42,958 bases of DNA. Source: UBA583 sp964429995. GTDB taxonomy: Archaea; Nanobdellota; Nanobdellia; Woesearchaeales; UBA583. Of the stretch, positions 25,624 to 33,038 are shown piece after piece. The translations under genes were made by a program, and so were the position numbers. The notes below the pieces were generated by a model. It ran no database searches. It was given only the letters and a program-made list of their open reading frames with translations, and had not been told where the DNA came from. Numbering within the stretch: position 1 is the first letter of the stretch; each line of letters starts with the position of its first letter. The DNA lies in NCBI GenBank assembly GCA_964429995.1, contig CAYSDY010000007.1, positions 1 to 42,958 of the forward strand, written 5' to 3'.

Positions 25624-25989
25624 TCACATTTTGGCAGTAAGTTTCTTAATATAGTTAGTTAACGAACCTATAATCTCATCTAACATCTCAGCCAATCTAT
25701 CATAAGTTCTTGAACTTATGTATTCCAAGTCCTTTGCTACTAATAATTGATACTCTACTTCTTTAGCAGAACCTAAAGCGTGATGAAGGAATTGCTTATA
25801 GTCTTTTATTGTATTCCTCCCAGATCCTTCTGCAATATTTGAGCCAATACTTGTAACTGCTCTTTTAATCTGATTAGTTAAAGAGAATTGTTCATCTTTT
25901 GGGAAGTCCTTTGTTACCTTGTAAACTTCAAGAGTTAATTGATGAGCTCTTTTAAAGAAGTTTAAATCTTTATAATTCACCGCTACCAT
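25624..25989 (-). CDS. four-helix bundle protein (S23/IVP family)
   Basis: A 121-residue four-helix bundle. The family phrases are visible: DLNFFKRAHQLTLEVYKVT, FSLTNQIKRAVTSIGSNIAEG and FLHHALGSAKEVEYQLL. This family includes proteins encoded in 23S rRNA intervening sequences and the Avd accessory proteins of diversity-generating retroelements; most members have no known role. I start it at ATG 25989, immediately after the primase-helicase stop (25991-25993); an upstream ATG at 26028 would overlap that gene. It belongs to the replication cluster of the element. There is no reverse transcriptase nearby, so an Avd role is not supported here. Confidence 0.8.
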   Translation of the reverse strand: MVAVNYKDLNFFKRAHQLTLEVYKVTKDFPKDEQFSLTNQIKRAVTSIGSNIAEGSGRNTIKDYKQFLHHALGSAKEVEYQLLVAKDLEYISSRTYDRLAEMLDEIIGSLTNYIKKLTAKM

Positions 25990-25990
25990 T

Positions 25991-28582
25991 TTACTCCAAT
26001 AGTTTATACTCTCCTTTTCTTGGTTCAAATATTACTCCTTCATTTTTTAAATCATATAAGGTTTCGTTTATATTCTCACAGTAGTGGGGGATAAGGTCTT
26101 TTATATCTTCTATTTTTAATAACTTTTTATTATTGAATAAATCTACTAATATCTCTTTTGTAGATAGTGTAGTATTAGTAGAGTTAGTAGTGTTAGTATT
26201 ATTAGTAGATAGAGTAGATATATTTTTTCCTTGGTTATTATCTCCATTATCTCTTGCTATTTTATTACTCTTACTTACCTCTTTTACTTCTCCTCCCTCT
26301 ACATCCTCTACTGTGAGATATTTATCAAATTCCTTTTTCAGAATTAACTTTAATAATTCTTCTTTAGTAAATGTATAATATGTATATCCACCCGATCTTT
26401 TTTTCTTAAAAATTTGACTATGATTTGTAAATAATCTTTTTCCCAAATGTACATTAAAAGCAGCTTTATCAGTATGATATTCTAAATAATCACTATTATT
26501 TATAGCATATGAAGTTATCTCCTTAACTCCTAAAGTACATTTATTTGAACTACTATTTTTAGATAATTCATATATTGATTTTAATGCAATAAAGTCCCAA
26601 TTATCTTCTATGTTAGATTCTTTCTGCTTGTTTACATTATCCTTTAGAAAATCATTAATCTCTTCAAAGACATCTTCTCCAATGATTTTTGCAATAGTTA
26701 GAATTGATTCAACATTTTCTAAGTCTCTATTATTAAAATCTTTAAAATAACTTTCATCATAAGTTTTCTCTATTAATTTCCAATTATCTAAAGTCCAAAT
26801 ATGTAAATCATCAACTATGTCTTGCCAGATTTTATCAGTCTCTTTTATTTTCTTTCTGGATATCTTAGGATTATTTGTTTTAATCATATTAATCTTAATA
26901 CATCTTGATTCAGTAACTTCTGGCAATCCAATAATATTATTGATTACAACAGGAGAATATCCATTGTAACTGTTTACTCTGTGATTTTTCCCATCTGCTT
27001 TGTAACTTTTACTACCTTTTTTATAGAAAACTTCAATAAATTGTCTTCCCGCAATTTTTTTATCTTCTGAAAGGTTATCATAATTATCAATTACTAAAGT
27101 ACCACAAGTGCTTTCAACTACTCTCTCCATACTTGCAGGAGTAATATCTCCGTGTATAGCATTATATGTCAATAAAGAATAAATCTTTGCTTGTGTAGAT
27201 TTTCCAGACCCATGTTCTGCCTGGAAATACATTCTTCCTTTTGCATTAAATATAGGACATGAATAATTTGATATAATATCTGCAGCAATAACTGAATGAA
27301 CTCTTTGGTCTTCGTGATAGACATATAATGTATTTAATCTTTTTATTTCTTCAAAAAGTTCTCTTATATTTATTGGTTCATAATCTTCATCTAAATATTT
27401 ATCAATACTTTGATTTGACCAAGGATTATTAATAACACCTATATCAAATTTGTTTCGATATGAGAGTTTAAATTTGTCTCTAATTTCATCATTTTCTTTT
27501 GACCATACTGTGTGTATGTCTCTATCTGATGTAATTAAAATATCTATAAGTTCATCAGAACTTTCTTTTCGCACCGAATTACCAAAATAAAAAACATTGT
27601 TATGGATTCCAGTTCCAATTCTATCAATTTTATTCTTTTCATTAGATAATAAATCTTTGATTTTAGACTTACCTCTATTATTTTCTTTTTTTAATGATTT
27701 AATGTGATTATCATAATTCTTTAAGGCTTTTTTATATGTGCCTCTCTTGTAATTCATAGTTGCAGATTGCCATTTTCCAATTTTACAAGAACTCATAATC
27801 TCATCAATCAATTCAAAGTCAATAAAACCTTTCATTAATAATTTATCTATTAAAGATAATTCTACTTCACTTCTACTTCCTTTTTCAATAGGAGTATTAA
27901 AAAGAGTTTTTAATGATTTATTCTTATTGATAATCTCTTCCCAAGAAGATTCTTTTTTCATTTCTTTTTGATTTATAATTTTTATAATATTTTTATTACT
28001 AATCTTTATTTCTTCTTTGGTTAGTTCTTTAAAATATAAAGTTTTAAGTTGAAACTTATCTTTTTTATAATGAAAGGATTCAGGGATTCTAAATATCCTC
28101 GCAAGATCATTAACTCCCTTATCAACTGTATTTGAAATATTATTATATAAAAAGTAAATAAAATCTTTAACTGTTTGTTGATTCTCAACTTTCCATTCTA
28201 CATCAATTAAAATATGATATCCATTTCCACTTTCTGCAATATATGAATATAATATATTATTCTCATCTAAAAAAAGTTTTACTTTCTCAAAGTCTTCTTT
28301 TTTTGCATTATCTAAATCAATAAAAATAAAGTTGATTCTATCAATAAAATCATTTCCTCTTTTTTCTTTATTCAAAGGATTAAAATTAATAAAAACTCCC
28401 CATCCCTCCTTGTTTTTTGTTTTTATATTAGAGATTAAACTTTCAACATTTCCATTATTAGAAAAATATGAAATTGGTAGATTTTTGTTTAAATCTTTAT
28501 TTTTATCATTAAAAGAGATAACTTCAAAAAAAGATTTTTTAGTATTTCTTTTGTTGATAATATAATCTAAAACTTCTTTCAT
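25991..28582 (-). CDS. replication protein: archaeo-eukaryotic primase plus helicase/ATPase
   Basis: An 863-residue replicase of the element. The N-terminal AEP (PrimPol) domain shows the metal-binding FIFIDLDNAKK at about residue 85, the GNGYHILI motif near 120, and ARIFRIPESFHYK near 160. The central region includes a primase-linked helical part. From about residue 450 there is a P-loop ATPase: Walker A AEHGSGKSTQAKI, Walker B GTLVIDNYDN, and an arginine-containing TESRCIKINMI. It ends in a Thr/Asn/Ser linker and a C-terminal winged-helix-like domain. ATG 28582 is preferred because a GGAGGAG ribosome-binding sequence lies 7 nt upstream; an in-frame ATG at 28597 is the alternative. Such primase-helicases start replication of archaeal plasmids and viruses. 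Confidence 0.8.
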   Translation of the reverse strand: MKEVLDYIINKRNTKKSFFEVISFNDKNKDLNKNLPISYFSNNGNVESLISNIKTKNKEGWGVFINFNPLNKEKRGNDFIDRINFIFIDLDNAKKEDFEKVKLFLDENNILYSYIAESGNGYHILIDVEWKVENQQTVKDFIYFLYNNISNTVDKGVNDLARIFRIPESFHYKKDKFQLKTLYFKELTKEEIKISNKNIIKIINQKEMKKESSWEEIINKNKSLKTLFNTPIEKGSRSEVELSLIDKLLMKGFIDFELIDEIMSSCKIGKWQSATMNYKRGTYKKALKNYDNHIKSLKKENNRGKSKIKDLLSNEKNKIDRIGTGIHNNVFYFGNSVRKESSDELIDILITSDRDIHTVWSKENDEIRDKFKLSYRNKFDIGVINNPWSNQSIDKYLDEDYEPINIRELFEEIKRLNTLYVYHEDQRVHSVIAADIISNYSCPIFNAKGRMYFQAEHGSGKSTQAKIYSLLTYNAIHGDITPASMERVVESTCGTLVIDNYDNLSEDKKIAGRQFIEVFYKKGSKSYKADGKNHRVNSYNGYSPVVINNIIGLPEVTESRCIKINMIKTNNPKISRKKIKETDKIWQDIVDDLHIWTLDNWKLIEKTYDESYFKDFNNRDLENVESILTIAKIIGEDVFEEINDFLKDNVNKQKESNIEDNWDFIALKSIYELSKNSSSNKCTLGVKEITSYAINNSDYLEYHTDKAAFNVHLGKRLFTNHSQIFKKKRSGGYTYYTFTKEELLKLILKKEFDKYLTVEDVEGGEVKEVSKSNKIARDNGDNNQGKNISTLSTNNTNTTNSTNTTLSTKEILVDLFNNKKLLKIEDIKDLIPHYCENINETLYDLKNEGVIFEPRKGEYKLLE
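26160..26222 (-). repeat. low-complexity Thr/Asn/Ser linker repeat
   Basis: Imperfect AGT/AAT/ACT-type trinucleotide repeats encode a linker of Ser, Thr and Asn (STNNTNTTNSTNTT) between the helicase body and the C-terminal domain of the replication protein. The stretch is prone to slippage, so linker length may vary between strains. It is coding, not a CRISPR or minisatellite. Confidence 0.6.
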
Positions 28583-28583
28583 A

Positions 28584-28877
28584 TTATTCTCCTCCATTAC
28601 TTTCTAAAAACTCACAAAATAAGTCTGTAAATCTATATCGATATGACATAGTAGCACTTTCTTCTCTTTCAAGAACTTTATATTCACATAATTCAGAAAG
28701 TATTGTTTGACTTCTTTCATTTGAAACAAATAAGAAATCTGCAATATTATCTCTATTAATTCCTCTTCTCCTACAATAATATAGCTTCTTTAATTGAGTT
28801 AACCAAGGCAATGAAGAGAAAACCTTATATTGTTTGAAATCTCTTTCATTATTGGGAGGATTAATCTTGTCGTTCAT
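28584..28877 (-). CDS. small HTH-like protein upstream of the primase-helicase
   Basis: A 97-residue protein. The middle (about 30-75) looks like a winged helix: LKKLYYCRRRGINRDNIADF, then SNERSQTILSELCEYKVLERE, then a wing SYRYRFT. There is no other domain. It starts directly after the upstream stop (TAAATG) and ends at 28584, where its last codons (TGGAGGAGAATAA) double as the ribosome-binding site of the primase-helicase. It is probably a regulator or a replication accessory factor. The assignment is from pattern only. Confidence 0.6.
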   Translation of the reverse strand: MNDKINPPNNERDFKQYKVFSSLPWLTQLKKLYYCRRRGINRDNIADFLFVSNERSQTILSELCEYKVLEREESATMSYRYRFTDLFCEFLESNGGE

Positions 28878-29141
28878 TTAATCTTCACCTCTTTGTTCTG
28901 ATTCTTTGTATTCTAATAAATACCAAGTGTATAAATCATCTAACATTGTGATTAATTCTGGAATTTCTTTTATGTTAAAATTAACAGTATTCTTATTCCA
29001 CTCTCCATCTTTATTGTATGACTTAGATAATCCTAAAGTTATGATTTCATACTCCTCTCCTTCTTTTTGTACTTTGTTTTTCCACAAATTCGCTTCAACA
29101 AGTTTAACCCTTTGTTTTCTAATTGGTTTATTGTTTTCCAT
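28878..29141 (-). CDS. small protein of the replication cluster, unknown function
   Basis: An 87-residue protein with a basic start (NNKPIRKQRVKLVE), a beta-rich middle (YEIITLGLSKSYN, TVNFNIKEIPEL) and an acidic helical end. The middle resembles small ssDNA- or nucleic-acid-binding proteins in composition, but no family is recognised. I use ATG 29141, which overlaps the ribbon-helix-helix stop; the open frame also offers an ATG at 29153. It is followed without a gap by the next gene, indicating one operon. Confidence 0.55.
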   Translation of the reverse strand: MENNKPIRKQRVKLVEANLWKNKVQKEGEEYEIITLGLSKSYNKDGEWNKNTVNFNIKEIPELITMLDDLYTWYLLEYKESEQRGED

Positions 29142-29274
29142 TTTCTTCCTCATTAGTTTTTTCAGTTAATAACTTTATGATATAGCTATTTCTACTTCTA
29201 CAATCATTAGATGCAGCTTTGTCAACTTTTAATAAAAGTTCTTTTTCAATTTCTATTGTAATCTTAATTTTCAT
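29128..29274 (-). CDS. ribbon-helix-helix (CopG/Arc-type) regulator, 48 residues
   Basis: A short gene encoding a classic ribbon-helix-helix fold: beta strand KIKITIEIEKELLLKVDKA, then helix A (ASNDCRSRNS), then helix B (YIIKLLTEKTNE). It is the first gene of the minus-strand replication operon and overlaps the next start by 14 nt. A perfect palindrome at 29283-29298 lies 8 nt upstream of its ATG and is a natural operator for autoregulation, as in CopG-type copy control of plasmids. The assignment is by fold pattern. Confidence 0.7.
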   Translation of the reverse strand: MKIKITIEIEKELLLKVDKAASNDCRSRNSYIIKLLTEKTNEEENGKQ

Positions 29275-29282
29275 TTTGTTTT

Positions 29283-29298
29283 TAAGGTTAAAACCTTA
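29283..29298. promoter_or_regulatory. 16-bp palindrome upstream of the replication operon
   Basis: TAAGGTT-AA-AACCTTA is a perfect inverted repeat with 7-bp arms. It lies 8 nt before the ATG of the ribbon-helix-helix gene, covering the expected transcription start. It is a probable autoregulatory operator for the replication genes. Confidence 0.55.
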
Positions 29299-29394
29299 CA
29301 TAATACCTGAGAAACACCATCTATATTGGTTACGGATAAAATCTTTAAAACCGATAGTCTTATAATATAAGAATTATTTAATAATGATAGTAAA

Positions 29395-30132
29395 ATGGGG
29401 AACGGGAAAAAAAGATTACCTCCTATCTTGAATAAGAGTCAAACAAGAATAATTTATGCTTTAGGGCAAAAAGAGTATAATATTCATAGTTTGTCAAAAT
29501 ATTTAAATAAAGCATATAGCACAATTCACGAACACATAAATAAACTGGAAAAAGAAGGTTTTTTAATTAAAAAATCTAAAACCGATAAAGTTTATGCAAC
29601 TAAAATTGAATTGAATTATGAGAAAATACTTGAATTATTTTATGATTACTCAAAAAAAGAATTATATACTTTATTTCAAAAACAATTTATTGAAATAACG
29701 AGAAAAGTTAATAATGAAAAAATCTCTAATATATTATTATGTTTGTATTCCCCATTATCAAAAATTGATTTAGACCAAATTGAATTGAGAAAGGAGTTTG
29801 CTTCTTCCAATTTTAAATCTAAGTTTTGTTCAAATAAATATTTATTAAAACTTGTTAAAAATATTTTTAATAATGCTAATCTTCAAAATACTATTATTGA
29901 GATATTTTCTGAATTATTTCATATTTTATCATATCTAAATTATCGGAAACATATCTATTCAGAAAATAATGTAGATAAGTATGAATATTTGATTGAAACA
30001 TCTAAAGATGAAGATCTAATTTTTTTTGCTTATTTTTTAGAAATATTACACCTTAATAATTTTATTCCAAATCGAACTATTGAAGAATCTTTAAAAATAT
30101 TTTTTAAGAACAAAGCTATTTCCGGGATTTGA
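29395..30132 (+). CDS. winged-helix regulator whose 3' end lies inside tRNA-Thr
   Basis: A 245-residue protein. The N-terminal winged helix is clear (NKSQTRIIYALGQKEYNIHS, LNKAYSTIHEHINKLEKEGF, then a wing at residues 60-72). The rest is helical and not recognised. It has a TATA-like ATAATATAAG about 30 nt upstream and starts at ATG 29395. Its last codons (NKAISGI then TGA at 30130-30132) are encoded by the antisense of the tRNA-Thr acceptor stem and T-arm, so the element's right border shapes its C-terminus. It is divergent from the replication operon and may control it or the integrase. Confidence 0.7.
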   Translation: MGNGKKRLPPILNKSQTRIIYALGQKEYNIHSLSKYLNKAYSTIHEHINKLEKEGFLIKKSKTDKVYATKIELNYEKILELFYDYSKKELYTLFQKQFIEITRKVNNEKISNILLCLYSPLSKIDLDQIELRKEFASSNFKSKFCSNKYLLKLVKNIFNNANLQNTIIEIFSELFHILSYLNYRKHIYSENNVDKYEYLIETSKDEDLIFFAYFLEILHLNNFIPNRTIEESLKIFFKNKAISGI

Positions 30133-30149
30133 ACCCGGGACCTCTACCT

Positions 30150-30190
30150 ATTTGGCTGTATTTTTTTAGAAAAATACCAAAACTCACAGA
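30150..30190 (-). other. archaeal tRNA intron with bulge-helix-bulge motif
   Basis: The 41-nt intron lies between A37 and A38. The exon-intron junctions fold into a canonical bulge-helix-bulge: the anticodon stem CTACC/GGTAG, a 3-nt bulge ATA, a 4-bp central helix TTGG/CCAA, a 3-nt bulge TAT, then helix CTGT/ACAG. Cleavage after the second nucleotide of each bulge gives exactly these ends. The splicing endonuclease is not in this window. Confidence 0.9.
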
Positions 30191-30217
30191 TACCAAGGTA
30201 GCGCTCTACCACTGAGC
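30191..30217 (-). repeat. right attachment site within tRNA-Thr
   Basis: A 27-nt direct repeat partner of 10814-10840 (24/27 identical), covering the D-arm, anticodon-stem 5' strand and anticodon of the intact tRNA. The longest shared block is GCGCTCTACCACT on the plus strand. The crossover probably lies within it. Confidence 0.75.
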
Positions 30218-30264
30218 TAAAACAGCAACTATTATTAAAACTCTTAGTTGATTTTAAAAGTTTT

Positions 30265-32289
30265 CTAATTAATTGATTTGAATATGTCTTCAAACCAGAT
30301 TAATGAGCCTTCTGCCAATTTCTTTGTTGTAAGATTTACATCTCTTGAATGTCTTATTGCATTTCTGAAATCGTTAATATGGACAAAGTGTTTCTCTAAG
30401 TCAGATTTTGATTTAAAAAAGACTTCAAACTTATCCCAATTAGTTCTTATTGTTTTAAAATACTGCATAATTGTGAAAAAGTCAATAGGATTCAGTTCTT
30501 CTCTTTTTTCAGAAGGATTTTTATTAAGATGAAGTTCTATTCTTTCTTCAACTCTCTCCCTTAGCTCCTGTGAGATAGAAGAATTATAAAAACCATTTCC
30601 TAATGTCTTAACAATTAAACTTCTCATATTTTTCTCAAAGCTATCAATTAACTTTTCTTCATTTGATGCCATTTCTTTTTCAATAGAAGTAAAGTCTCCA
30701 ACTAAACCTTTTATTTCTTCTACTATCTTTGTTGCTCTATAGTTTAAGAATTGTTCAAAATTGTCTTCTTCTATTCCCGTTTCATTCAAATTATCTATTA
30801 AATGAGTTTTCAATGTATTATTGATAGAATTGTTTTCAATTAATGATAAGTATTCTTTTGGACTTTTCTTCCCTACATTCTTGTTTGTTCCAGATGGCAT
30901 AAACATAATATTTGCAATACTATCTTTTAAGCCATTTAGTTCATTATGATTTGCCCTTATGTGTTCTTGTGGGAATATGTGATGATATTCTTTTGCATTA
31001 AACTTTGCGAAATTGTTGAATACGATCTCAGAATTATTAAAAATATTCTTTGGTTTCTTAGCTGCAAGAATACATAATAATGTTTTACAGAAAGCATTTC
31101 CAAGAGAGTATTTTTGTTGTATTATTCTTTCAACAGTCACTTGGGGGATAAGGAAATTAAACTTAACTTCTTTATTATCTATAATATTATTTATCTGTTT
31201 TGTATCTTCTACTATTTTTCCTTCTACTGATGAACTGAATCTATTTGAAACTGCAGCTTTCCAGAACCAATTAATTAACTCTTGTATTTGTGCTTCATTT
31301 TCACTCTTACCTTTGATATTATAAAAAAAGTAACTTATTGGAACAAGCATTGAAGGGAATGGCAATATTTTTGAAGATCCTATGTTTAGATTTGTCTTTA
31401 AGAAATCAATACTTCTTTTTATTGCTTCCATAGATTCCTTCCAATTCTTTTCAATTTCTTCTCTTGTTAAAGATAAAATATCTTTTCTATGACAACCTCC
31501 TTTTACATTTGTAGAAATAACTTGAAGTAATGTAATATCATTGATGCCATCATACTTTTGTTCTTTTAGTTCTTTTTGAAATAGGTGAAGTCTCTCTTTT
31601 AGATTAAATGATTTGGACCAGGTCTTTGCAACCATTAAATCAACTACATTTAATATTTGTCCAGAATTGTTAATTCTCTCGAAAATCTGACAAACTACAT
31701 CAATAGGTTGATTCTTAACATATATCACTGAGAACTCATAGTTTTTGAAAGCATTTGAGACTTTATCGAATACTTCTCCTCTCTTGTCATTAAGTTTTGT
31801 TAGAATTAATCTACTTGGGAATATTATCTCTTTTAATGATAAATACTTCCTTCCTTCTTCATCTATCAAGTCTTCTTCATCTTCCCCAGACATACTTTTG
31901 AACTCCTCGGTATCTAAGTCAAAATAAATATCTAACTGCTTATTTTTAACTTGCCCATTCACTTTAATCTTGATTTCAGCATTCTCAACACTTGCAAATA
32001 AGGAAGTAATTCTTTGTTGTCCGTCTAATACATAGTTTACATCTCCAGAATAAGTTGAATCAATAGGAATATTTCCTATATTTCTGTGAGTTAATTCTTG
32101 GTTTGTCTCCCAAAATAGGAAAGAACCTATTGGATAATGTTGATATATACTATCTAACAACTTGATAACTTGGCTTTTATCCCATACGAAATCTCTTTGA
32201 AAATCTGGTATTTTTAATCTACCTCCCTTAATCTCATTTACTAAAGAATCAAACTTTATTCTATCTGGTTTTATCTTCTCACCATTCAT
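30265..32289 (-). CDS. GmrSD-type DUF262-DUF1524 restriction protein with C-terminal HEPN-like domain
   Basis: A 674-residue protein of the GmrSD (type IV, modified-DNA-directed) group. The N-terminal DUF262 (ParB/Srx-like NTPase) has IPDFQRDFVWDKSQVIKLLD, IGSFLFW and the DGQQR motif (YVLDGQQRITSL). The middle DUF1524 HNH-type nuclease has EYHHIFPQEHIRAN followed by DSIANIMFM. The last 150 residues are helical and end with FRNAIRHSRDV, which fits the HEPN RNxxxH ribonuclease motif. I start at ATG 32289, because a TATA box at 32311-32320 lies about 26 nt before it; upstream ATGs at 32301 and 32307 are less likely. It lies 38 nt outside the tRNA border, divergent from the ribbon-helix-helix gene. 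Confidence 0.88.
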   Translation of the reverse strand: MNGEKIKPDRIKFDSLVNEIKGGRLKIPDFQRDFVWDKSQVIKLLDSIYQHYPIGSFLFWETNQELTHRNIGNIPIDSTYSGDVNYVLDGQQRITSLFASVENAEIKIKVNGQVKNKQLDIYFDLDTEEFKSMSGEDEEDLIDEEGRKYLSLKEIIFPSRLILTKLNDKRGEVFDKVSNAFKNYEFSVIYVKNQPIDVVCQIFERINNSGQILNVVDLMVAKTWSKSFNLKERLHLFQKELKEQKYDGINDITLLQVISTNVKGGCHRKDILSLTREEIEKNWKESMEAIKRSIDFLKTNLNIGSSKILPFPSMLVPISYFFYNIKGKSENEAQIQELINWFWKAAVSNRFSSSVEGKIVEDTKQINNIIDNKEVKFNFLIPQVTVERIIQQKYSLGNAFCKTLLCILAAKKPKNIFNNSEIVFNNFAKFNAKEYHHIFPQEHIRANHNELNGLKDSIANIMFMPSGTNKNVGKKSPKEYLSLIENNSINNTLKTHLIDNLNETGIEEDNFEQFLNYRATKIVEEIKGLVGDFTSIEKEMASNEEKLIDSFEKNMRSLIVKTLGNGFYNSSISQELRERVEERIELHLNKNPSEKREELNPIDFFTIMQYFKTIRTNWDKFEVFFKSKSDLEKHFVHINDFRNAIRHSRDVNLTTKKLAEGSLIWFEDIFKSIN

Positions 32290-32310
32290 AATATAATCCA
32301 TATACAACTT

Positions 32311-32320
32311 ATTTATAAAT
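32311..32320 (-). promoter_or_regulatory. TATA box of the GmrSD-type gene
   Basis: ATTTATAAAT lies about 26 nt before the ATG at 32289, giving leaderless spacing and fixing the preferred start. The palindrome at 32376-32393 is about 60 nt further upstream. Confidence 0.55.
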
Positions 32321-32375
32321 ATATTTCTCTCTACTGTGAGCCAAGAAATGACAACCCTTTTAAAATCTGCTTGCG

Positions 32376-32393
32376 ATATCGTATATACGATAT
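32376..32393. promoter_or_regulatory. 18-bp perfect palindromic operator between GmrSD and RHH genes
   Basis: ATATCGTATATACGATAT is a perfect 18-bp palindrome located 10 nt before the ribbon-helix-helix ATG (32403) and about 86 nt before the GmrSD start. TTTTAAAA near 32360 could be the TATA box of the RHH gene, so the palindrome would cover its transcription start. Fifteen of the 18 nt recur exactly at 10898-10912 at the integrase. Confidence 0.6.
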
Positions 32394-32402
32394 TAACGAA
32401 AA

Positions 32403-32606
32403 ATGGGACGAATTAAGAAAAATCGAGTAGTTGTGGCAATCAAGTTAGATACAGAATTAAAAAATCTCTTAGATGCCAGAAAAGTGGAGAAGAGCTCCTT
32501 TATTAATGAAATACTGTGGAAACACTTCGCATTAGAGAGGAATATTCCCCAATCTCAAAACCCCTATCTCAGCTCTCCCGAAAGCCTTACCAATGTATTC
32601 ATTTAA
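32403..32606 (+). CDS. ribbon-helix-helix (CopG-like) repressor
   Basis: A 67-residue protein with a basic start (MGRIKKN), a strand RVVVAIKLDTELKNLLDARK and a second helix SSFINEILWKHFALERN, the ribbon-helix-helix pattern. The C-terminal 20 residues are Ser/Pro-rich and disordered. GC content is visibly higher than in its neighbours. It is preceded by a perfect palindrome (32376-32393) that fits a symmetric RHH-dimer operator, and it is divergent from the GmrSD gene. It probably represses itself, the restriction gene and perhaps the integrase. Confidence 0.7.
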   Translation: MGRIKKNRVVVAIKLDTELKNLLDARKVEKSSFINEILWKHFALERNIPQSQNPYLSSPESLTNVFI

Positions 32607-32648
32607 TAAAACATTAAAATTTATAAACATAAATAAAATACAATTTAT

Positions 32649-33038
32649 ATGGATAAAAGCAGAAAAATTTTAACATTAACAACATTGTTTGTGATTATTC
32701 TAGCATTAATAGGTGTATTGTCTGTATATTTTGATAAATGGAGTTTAAAAGATGATTTATCAGGTGTAAAGACCATAAAAAATAATGATGTTTTGCTTCA
32801 AATAGAAACACAAAAGTCATCAATTAGAGAACAACAAACAATGATTATTACTGAAAAGAACAGACAGATTATATCTTCATCTGAAAATAAAAATATTGTT
32901 TTAAAAGATTCAGATAACAGAATGTTTATTCTAAAAGAAGGAAATTTTATAATAAACAACAAATACATATCAATAAATGATAATCAAAAAACAATAAGGG
33001 ATTTTAATAAAGGGCACCTGCTTTCTACTGTAGGGTAA
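32649..33038 (+). CDS. small membrane-anchored protein, unknown function
   Basis: A 129-residue protein with a short basic N-terminus (MDKSRK), one membrane segment (about residues 7-28) and an extracytoplasmic domain with alternating polar and hydrophobic residues, probably beta-rich (NIVLKDSDNRMFILKEGNFI). A TATA-like ATTTATAAAC lies near 32620. The family is not recognised. Its 3' end overlaps the convergent gene by 14 nt. Confidence 0.6.
   Translation: MDKSRKILTLTTLFVIILALIGVLSVYFDKWSLKDDLSGVKTIKNNDVLLQIETQKSSIREQQTMIITEKNRQIISSSENKNIVLKDSDNRMFILKEGNFIINNKYISINDNQKTIRDFNKGHLLSTVG

Larger units (their letters stand above)
10814..30217. mobile_element. integrated plasmid/virus-like element at tRNA-Thr(GGU), about 19.4 kb
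   Basis: The element is bounded by the 27-nt direct tRNA-Thr repeats (10814-10840 and 30191-30217). It contains a tyrosine recombinase at its left end, a primase-helicase and small regulators at its right end, and an eleven-gene defence polycistron in the middle. No virion structural gene (capsid, portal, terminase) was recognised, so an integrated plasmid or a stripped provirus is more likely than an intact virus. The complete tRNA at the right border would have kept its 5' part from the chromosome and gained its intron and 3' half from the element. Whether it still excises is unknown. Confidence 0.75.
30114..30226 (-). tRNA. tRNA-Thr (anticodon GGU) with intron
   Basis: Reading the minus strand from 30226, the acceptor stem is GCTGTTT paired with AAATAGC, with discriminator U (known for archaeal tRNA-Thr) and no encoded CCA. 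The D-arm is GCTC-AGTGGTA-GAGC. The anticodon stem CTACC/GGTAG closes a loop TTGGTA...A with anticodon GGU. The variable loop is AGGTC, and the T-arm is CCGGG-TTCAAAT-CCCGG. A 41-nt intron interrupts the loop between positions 37 and 38. All stems pair. It is the integration target: the 27-nt att copy at 30191-30217 spans its D-arm and anticodon loop. Confidence 0.93.

Noticed and set aside
25624..25989. Four-helix-bundle gene as the Avd partner of a diversity-generating retroelement acting on the FGE-like protein.
   Set aside because: It sits in a plasmid-like replication cluster 22 kb away, with no reverse transcriptase in the window. The family is broad and common in unrelated contexts.
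26160..26222. Short-period repeats as a CRISPR-like or minisatellite array.
   Set aside because: They are in frame within the replication protein and encode a Thr/Asn/Ser linker. There are no spacers of constant length.
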